A stretch of 64,000 nucleotides of DNA. Origin: Enchytraeus crypticus. Lineage: Eukaryota > Annelida > Clitellata > Enchytraeida > Enchytraeidae. Positions 57,915 through 64,000 of this stretch are shown here, piece by piece. The stretch lies in the NCBI GenBank assembly GCA_905160935.1, contig CAJHZI010000548.1:1703001-1767000 (forward strand), in the 5' to 3' direction. Each line of letters starts with the position of its first letter. The stretch's first letter is position 1. The position numbers and the translations under genes are program-made. The notes beneath the pieces are model-generated. The model worked only from the letters and a program-made list of their open reading frames with translations, was not told where the DNA came from and made no database searches.

Positions 57915-58130
57915 AGTGGTAACGTCATGAAGTTTTAACTGACAGATCCTGAGGTGAATTGAACTCTCGTGGGTTCGAATCCTGGCCGCGCTGATCTGAG
58001 AGTAAAATCTCTGATATTATACTGACTGGTTATACAGAAAATGATCTAAATTGCCTAAAGGTTTAATCATGTGGTATTGAAAGTGATGAATATCAACGTA
58101 GTTGATCATTTCACTATAATGCGTGTTTAC
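57915..58130 (+). repeat. SINE B, near full length
   Basis: AGTGGTAACGTCATGAAGTT, GATCCTGAGGTGAATTGAAC, B box GGGTTCGAATCCTGG, CTGATCTGAGAGTAAAATCT, ATAATGCGTGTTTAC end. Confidence 0.85.
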
Positions 58131-58134
58131 TTTC

Positions 58135-58176
58135 TATCCCAGCAAAAGAGCAAAAAAGCAAAATGGGTCCAAAAAC
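58135..58176 (-). repeat. LINE 3'-end fragment, left half (split by LTR element)
   Basis: AGCAAAAAAGCAAAATGGGT then CCAAAAAC; the right half, TGTGCAAAATCCAAAATCT, resumes after the LTR element at 63430. Together they match AAGGTCCAAAAACGGTGCAA of the LINE 3' end. Confidence 0.6.
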
Positions 58177-58601
58177 TGTGACGGTGTCAGATTTCATCTG
58201 ATTGCTTTATTGCATGAAGCCGCCACTAGATATCTCTACTACAGCAATCACAGGATAACCACTAATAAATATTAGAGTCATGTTCAAAGCACTACCGGTA
58301 ACATGATACATTTATTGGACCATTCGTTTGACAAGCTTTAGTATATAAGAGCCCACCACTTGCCAGGACCCCCCAATCTTATACTTACCATAGACTATGC
58401 TGTTGCATATACGTGCCCTGGTGGATGTTGATTAGATTTAGAGTAAGCTAGTGTTGGAGTGACTATAGATTGCGAACTTAGTTATTTATGTTATTTCAAT
58501 AAAGTCTAATTCATAGTGAACAGTATACTTCGAGTGTTGTGTTTTTAGACTTGATATCATATGCGATATAATAACGTTGTAAGCGTTAGAGCAACGTTAC
58601 A
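58177..58601 (+). repeat. 5' LTR (425 bp)
   Basis: Starts TGTGACGG and ends TTACA. It holds a TATA box (GTATATAAGAGCC, about 58342) and AATAAA (CAATAAAGTC, about 58499) as expected for U3/R. It differs from the 3' LTR by a replaced segment near position 63 (TACAG here versus about 25 bp there). I saw no other difference by eye. Confidence 0.95.
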
Positions 58602-58619
58602 TGGTGTCAGCAGTAAACC
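58602..58619 (+). promoter_or_regulatory. Primer binding site
   Basis: TGGTGTCAGCAGTAAACC lies directly after the 5' LTR. The first nine bases would pair with a tRNA ending TGACACCA, as in leucine tRNAs; tRNA-Leu is the likely but unproven primer. Confidence 0.7.
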
Positions 58620-58797
58620 AAACTAAAATTATAGCTAGTCATTAAGTGTACTGAGATTAACAAGAATTAGTGTTAGCAGTACATCTAAGGTCAATCAGAT
58701 TTCTTGAAGAGTAAATAGGAGTACTGAGATTAACTATTACAGTGTTAGCAGCATATCTTGTAAATAAGTGAAGCTAGTTACGTGACTACTTGAAAAG

Positions 58798-59661
58798 ATG
58801 AGTTACTTATCGACACCGGTTCCTATAGACCTCTCAGCCAATCCATCGTCGGAATGGAAAAGGTTTAGAAGCCAGTGGGAACACTACGAAGTAGCAACGG
58901 ATCTCGATCAGAAGCCGAAATCGAAGCGTGCAGCAGTATTCTTGACGAGCATCGGCAAAGATGCCTACGAATTGTTTAAGACGTTTGATATGACGAGAGA
59001 GGATGCAACAGATATCGACAAGATAATGAATAAATTTGATCAACACTTTATCGGATATGTGAACGTGACATATGAAAGATACATATTCAACAAACGGAAT
59101 CAAGAACCGGGTGAGTGCTTCGATACATACTATAGCGATTTGCGTAGATTGGTTAAGTCGTGCAATTTCGGAGAGTTAACTGAGTCATTATTGACAGACA
59201 GACTGATTTTGGGCATCCAAAGCGAATCCACAAGGCGAAAACTCCTTGAAATACGCGAGTTATCTCTAGAAAAGGCAGTAAACATATGCAAATGCAACGA
59301 ATCTACTACAAATCAACTGCGACAAATAATGGGTAACGGCGATTCAGCAGATAATCTGAACGCAGTGTCTAAGCGAAGAGAGAGTCATAGCAACAGCTCG
59401 ATTGCAGGAAGAACAGGTCAGAGCAGATTAGAGAAAGAAAGGCCAGCCTCTAGAAAATCAAATATGAGTGTTTTAAGGAAGTGTAATTACTGTGGCCGTA
59501 ATCATACAATGAACAAAACTTCATGCCCAGCCTACGGAATGCAGTGTAATATCTGTCAACGATACAACCATTTCGCCACAGTCTGCAAGTCAGCAAACAG
59601 AATTCAAAGCATCAACGACGACCAGGACGAACCACATGACGAAAGCTATGATGTTTTATGA
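58798..59661 (+). CDS. gag: Gag polyprotein of the LTR element
   Basis: 287 codons, intact. The N-terminal capsid-like region (WKRFRSQWEHYEVATDL, AAVFLTSIGKDAYELF) is characteristic of Mag-type gag. At the C terminus are an atypical Cys/His finger (CNYCGRNHTMNKTSC) and a canonical CX2CX4HX4C knuckle (CNICQRYNHFATVC) for RNA binding. The start Met follows the PBS by about 180 nt. The frame ends at UGA (59659-59661), immediately followed by CUAG, and pol continues in the same frame, so a Gag-Pol fusion by stop readthrough is possible. Confidence 0.92.
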   Translation: MSYLSTPVPIDLSANPSSEWKRFRSQWEHYEVATDLDQKPKSKRAAVFLTSIGKDAYELFKTFDMTREDATDIDKIMNKFDQHFIGYVNVTYERYIFNKRNQEPGECFDTYYSDLRRLVKSCNFGELTESLLTDRLILGIQSESTRRKLLEIRELSLEKAVNICKCNESTTNQLRQIMGNGDSADNLNAVSKRRESHSNSSIAGRTGQSRLEKERPASRKSNMSVLRKCNYCGRNHTMNKTSCPAYGMQCNICQRYNHFATVCKSANRIQSINDDQDEPHDESYDVL

Positions 59662-62600
59662 CTAGACCGTAAGCATGACTCGAGAATTTACTGCAATATG
59701 TATGTAAACGAACTCAAAATTAGATTCATGTTAGATTCTGGAGCATCAGTAAACCTCATACCAATCGAAAAAGTCAGCAAGATGAAAGTGCGCCCGAGGG
59801 AGACTAAAGTGAAATTGAGAATGTTCGACGGCCAGGAGCTCAACACGGCTGGTCGAGTTGAACTGATGGTACAACATCCAATCACAAAGCAGAGGGAGAA
59901 GTTGAATTTTTATGTAACTACTCTTCATAAGGATCCCATACTTGGTAAGGACGCGTGCATACTATTTAATCTGATCAGCATTAATGCGCATAATATATGT
60001 ACGGTCGACGAAATGAAGACTTTTGAGGTAACTATGAACAATATCATAGCAAACTATAGAGAGCTATTTGAAGGTTTCGGAAGACTAAGTGGAGAAACAC
60101 ACTTGCACGTCGATCATAGGATACCTCCAGTGCGAATGCCTTTGCGCAAGATACCTGTACCTCTCAAGGACAAGGTAGCAGTTGAACTGAAGAGATTAGA
60201 GGATAGTGGTATCATTGAACCAGTTACGGGACCAACGGAGTGGCTTTCAGCCCTGCTCATAGTACAGAAGCCGAACGGGGACATACGAATATGCATAGAC
60301 CCGAAGCCGCTCAATAAAGCACTCAAGCGGGATCACTATTCTATGCCTACATTAGACGATGTACTGCCTAAATTAACCAATGCAAAAATATTTTCAACGG
60401 TAGACGTTTCCAACGCGTTCTGGCATGTAGCACTAGATGAAGAGAGCAGTAGATTGACAGCATTTGAGACGCCATTTGGAAAGTACAAGTTCCGCAGGTT
60501 AGCATTCGGTTTGTCGGTGAGTCCCGAAATTTTTCAACGTAGACTACATGAAGCTTTAGAGGGGCTCGAGGGTGTGGAATGTATTGCTGACGACATATTA
60601 GTGTACGGTCGTGGTAACACCGTTCGAGAAGCCAAGATTGACCACGACAGAAAATTCTTAGCATTACTACATCGTTGTCGAGAGCGCAACATACGTTTGA
60701 ACCTTAACAAAATGAAACTCCACCAGACAGCAGTACGATTCATGGGACACGAGCTAAAGAATACCGGTTTATCCAGCGATCCAAAAAAGGTTCAAGCAAT
60801 CGCCGAAATGCCCCCACCAGCTGATAAAGCCGCTTTACAACGCCTCTTAGGCATGGCAACTTACCTGATGAGATACGTACCAAATTTTTCAGAAGTAACA
60901 GCGCCTTTGCGTGAACTACTAAAATCAAATAATGAGTTCATGTGGGATATCAACTATCACGGTAGAGCATTCAATGAGTTGAAGAAATCTCTATCAAGCA
61001 CTTGTGTACTCGCTTATTATGACGTCAAGAAGCCCGTGGTTGTACAATGTGATAGCTCTCAATCAGGTTTGGGCGCAGTGTTATTGCAAGAGAATCGATC
61101 AGTGGAGTACGCCTCTCGAGCTCTGTCGTCGACAGAAAAATCCTACTCTCAAATTGAAAAAGAACTGTTGGCAATCCTATTTGGTTTAGAACGCTTCCAT
61201 ACATATATTTATGGTCGCAATATAACTGTAGAGACCGATCACAAGCCACTAATAGCGATCGTTAAGAAGGCCCTCACATCTGCGCCAAAGAGACTACAAC
61301 GTATGTTACTGAGAATACTGACGTATGATTTTGAACTTCGATATAAGCCCGGAAGCCAAGTAATTATTGCTGATACGTTAAGCCGAGCTTATTTGCCATT
61401 TACAGCTGAAGCAGTTGAATTCTCAGGCGAGTTGGCAATCGTTGAAGACGACGAGATAGAAAACGATCTTAGTCTAGTAGCCAGCGAAAAAACAATTCAA
61501 ACTCTTCGCAACGCGGCCCGTCTAGATCCTAACTACAAACTTCTACGTGAGCAAATTCTTTTAGGATGGCCGGACGAGATCAGGTTAGTTCCCCAAGAGA
61601 TTCGAGAATATTCTACATTCAGTGACGAGTTGGCGGTGTGTAAAGATCTTGTTTTTAAAACCGACAGAGTCGTTGTACCTGTCGAAGCAAGGCCGTACAT
61701 ATTAGACAGAATACATAGCAGCCACATAGGAATCAACGGATGTATCAGAAGAGCAAAAGATGCAGTGTTTTGGCCGAATATGTCAAAGAATATACGCGAG
61801 AGAGTTGAAAAGTGCCCAGTCTGTCAAGAATATCAATCAGCTCAGACAAAGGAGCCTTTAATGTCTCATACTGTGCCACTGAGACCTTGGGAAAAATTGG
61901 GTGTAGACATATTTACTTTTCAGGACAGGAACTATTTGATAACCGTAGATTACTTAAGCAATTATTTCGAAGTAGACAGATTGCCAAGCAAACGCGTAAA
62001 GGACATTGTTTACTGCTTAAAGCAGCATTTTGCAAGACACGGAATACCGGATGTCACTACATCCGGTTCAGCGACAACTCGCCATTTGCATCGAATGAAT
62101 TCAGACTTTTCGCTGATAAGTACGAATTTCAACATATTACATCCAGCCCAAGATATCCTCAAAGCAACGGCAAAGTAGAAAATTCAGTGAAGACTGTCAA
62201 GAGATTAATGACGAAGGCCATGGAAAGCAAATCGGATCCTTTTTTAGCATTACTGGATTTCCGCAACACACCTACTGAAAGTTCGGAACTCTCACCAGTC
62301 CAAATACTGTACGGCCGTCGCACACGCACGTTGCTTCCGTCTGTTCAGAGACTCATGGAGCCTTTGCAATCAGCAGAGGCAAGAAATAAACTAGAAGCAT
62401 CAAAAGATAAGCAGGCATACTACTACAACAGGCACGCAAAACAGAGAAACCCATTGACCGCAGGAGACACGGTTCGATTCCAAGAGCGTGACGGAGAAGA
62501 ATGGCGAAAAGGTTAAATTGTACAATCCATGCCTCACAGATCCTACGCTGTGCAAACAGAAGATGGCAGTATCAGACGAAGAACTTCAAAACACATCAGA

Positions 62601-62855
62601 CTGAGCAAAGAATCACCAGTAACACTCGATGATGGCATGGTAGATGTCACATCATTTCCTAGCGAAGAATTCGCCCAACCTGAAGCAGATGAAGCTCAGA
62701 AGCCCCCACAGGAAACAGGCAAGGTAACAAAAACGCTACAAGACCATTCGCACCTACATCACGAGAAGAACACGCCTCGCAGCCGGAGCCCACAGAAAGA
62801 AGAAACTATGTTACTCGTTTTGGTAGAAGCATTCGAAAACCCGCTCGATACTTAG
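59662..62855 (+). pseudogene. pol: Pol polyprotein of the LTR element, two breaks
   Basis: In the gag frame from 59662 to 62178: aspartic protease (LDSGASVNLIP), reverse transcriptase (ICIDPKPLNKAL, FSTVDVSNAFWHVALDE, catalytic ADDILVYG), RNase H (VVVQCDSSQSGLGAVLL, YSQIEKELLAI, VETDHKPL, IADTLSRA), integrase zinc finger (HSSHIG and CPVCQ) and the first catalytic Asp (LGVDIFTF). The frame changes between about 62055 and 62070. The rest of the integrase core (FSDNSPFASNEF, RYPQSNGKVENSVKTV) and C terminus run in the next frame to a TAA at 62514-62516, then continue in that same frame (HRSYAVQTEDGSIRRRTSKH) to 62855. As it stands integrase is not made whole. Whether these are real mutations or sequencing errors cannot be told here. 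Confidence 0.92.
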
Positions 62856-62970
62856 AGTGATTATATGAACATATATGTACATGTATACAAGAAACTTTAA
62901 CATTTTTATGCGCTAATTTTGAAGTGATTCTAAAATAATTTATATTTTTCAAGCAAACATTTTATTTTGG

Positions 62971-62979
62971 AAAGGGAGA
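62971..62979 (+). promoter_or_regulatory. Polypurine tract
   Basis: AAAGGGAGA lies immediately before the 3' LTR, the priming site for plus-strand DNA. Confidence 0.85.
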
Positions 62980-63424
62980 TGTGACGGTGTCAGATTTCAT
63001 CTGATTGCTTTATTGCATGAAGCCGCCACTAGATATCTCTACAATCACAATTACAATCAATATCTCGCAATCACAGGATAACCACTAATAAATATTAGAG
63101 TCATGTTCAAAGCACTACCGGTAACATGATACATTTATTGGACCATTCGTTTGACAAGCTTTAGTATATAAGAGCCCACCACTTGCCAGGACCCCCCAAT
63201 CTTATACTTACCATAGACTATGCTGTTGCATATACGTGCCCTGGTGGATGTTGATTAGATTTAGAGTAAGCTAGTGTTGGAGTGACTATAGATTGCGAAC
63301 TTAGTTATTTATGTTATTTCAATAAAGTCTAATTCATAGTGAACAGTATACTTCGAGTGTTGTGTTTTTAGACTTGATATCATATGCGATATAATAACGT
63401 TGTAAGCGTTAGAGCAACGTTACA
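62980..63424 (+). repeat. 3' LTR (445 bp)
   Basis: Same ends as the 5' LTR. It is 20 bp longer because of an AATCACAATTACAATCAATA-containing segment at about 63042-63066. Confidence 0.95.
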
Positions 63425-63429
63425 AAAAC

Positions 63430-63466
63430 TGTGCAAAATCCAAAATCTATAAGATTGCAAAATAAA
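63430..63466 (-). repeat. LINE 3'-end fragment, right half
   Basis: TGTGCAAAATCCAAAATCTA continues the fragment interrupted at 58176. Confidence 0.55.
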
Positions 63467-64000
63467 AACTAAATGTTCAATGGGCTCACGACGCTCGACA
63501 GACATCTTTTGTTGACGAAACGGACGATAAACTTCGTTCTATTATATTATACTGCACTTCGCGAAACTTCTTATCTGCGCACGTCATTTTATTCAATTAA
63601 AAATTTTTTAATTATTTGTAAGAAAATTATTATAGGCAGTCGTAAACTATCCTCATTGGTTTATTAATTAACTGGGTAATTGCACTATAACAACTTTGAC
63701 GCATCTCTGAGCAGTAATATACAATTAGTGCCTATTCTATGTTCTTTTTCATTTATAGATTCTATAAATTAAACCAAATCATTTGTTGTTCACCTACAAA
63801 AGAAGATTACTGATTTGCTATAAAAAGATTTCTGCCAATCCAAACCGACAACATTGTGTCAGTTAAACTCATCTGTTCGCCAGATGTCGTGCAGGTTCAA
63901 TTTCTATGCAAACTAACGTTGATTACATACAGGCTAGTCTTACCAGAGTCTACCAAGGCTAGCCTAGCATAGCATTCCTCTGTCTTGCTGGATCTAGCGT
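63467..64000. other. Non-coding stretch to window end
   Basis: No gene recognised. AGGCTAGTCTTACCAGAG and AAGGCTAGCCTAGCATAGC near the end resemble the CTAGGCTAAC repeats at 35.6 kb but too loosely to call. Confidence 0.5.

Larger units (their letters stand above)
58177..63424 (+). mobile_element. Ty3/Gypsy LTR retrotransposon, Mag-like, near complete
   Basis: 5.25-kb element with LTRs starting TGTGACGGTG and ending AACGTTACA, flanked by the 5-bp target duplication AAAAC (58172-58176 and 63425-63429). Order is LTR, PBS, gag with CCHC fingers, pol (protease, reverse transcriptase, RNase H, integrase), polypurine tract, LTR. Integrase after RNase H places it in Ty3/Gypsy. The gag style and paired cysteine fingers resemble the Mag lineage (inference). 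The LTRs appear identical apart from one small indel, so the insertion is recent, yet pol is interrupted twice. Confidence 0.95.

Noticed and set aside
15648..57980. tRNA genes suggested by GGTTCAAATCC and GGTTCGAATCC boxes
   Set aside because: All occur inside repeated SINE units; none folds into a plausible full cloverleaf with paired acceptor ends by eye.

Overview
The window is AT-rich animal nuclear DNA (I estimate about one third G+C), dominated by non-coding sequence, microsatellites and transposable elements. Two host genes can be named from their proteins: the long downstream exon of a TMEM151-family membrane protein (+ strand, about 38.3-40.7 kb) and a complete two-exon SIX1/2 (sine oculis class) homeobox gene (- strand, 51.4 to 48.3 kb). 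Both families are metazoan. The very long (CT)n/(GA)n and (TA)n tracts, a Mag-like Ty3/Gypsy element, tRNA-derived SINEs and recurrent TAGGCCTA palindromes fit a marine invertebrate. The sequence alone does not fix the phylum.

Layout. 0-6.4 kb: non-coding, with microsatellites, SINE fragments and a 29-bp tandem array. 6.4-7.8 kb: a non-autonomous hAT-like element with terminal inverted repeats, an 8-bp target duplication and TTCGGG-rich subterminal arrays. 8-20 kb: microsatellites, a 13-bp/104-bp higher-order array, several SINEs, and a 98%-identical inverted duplication of about 230 bp (15.6-16.4 kb) around a perfect small hairpin. 20-24.5 kb: a 91-bp minisatellite, then a 15-bp minisatellite split by a degenerate CR1/L2-like LINE on the - strand. 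24.5-31.5 kb: no convincing gene. 31.5-34.5 kb: a piggyBac-like DNA transposon with TTAA target duplication, matching ends and a broken transposase. 35.6-36.2 kb: two tandem arrays. 38.2-40.7 kb: TMEM151. 41-47 kb: tandem arrays, SINEs and LINE fragments. 47.9-51.4 kb: SIX1/2 with a minisatellite just beyond its 3' end. 51.5-58 kb: SINE-rich intergenic DNA with a double hairpin at 54.1 kb. 58.2-63.4 kb: a nearly full-length, very young Ty3/Gypsy LTR retrotransposon inserted into a LINE 3'-end fragment.

How the parts relate. The LINE and its scattered 3'-end fragments are possible sources of the reverse transcriptase that moved the SINEs; this is inference. The LTR element has a gag frame and a pol frame in the same register, separated by a single UGA followed by CUAG, a context known for stop-codon readthrough. 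Its pol has one frameshift and one nonsense codon although its LTRs look identical apart from one indel, suggesting mobilisation in trans or a very recent break. The TMEM151 exon has a tandem duplication of its 3' splice site that keeps the reading frame open, so two in-frame acceptors 96 bp apart are possible.
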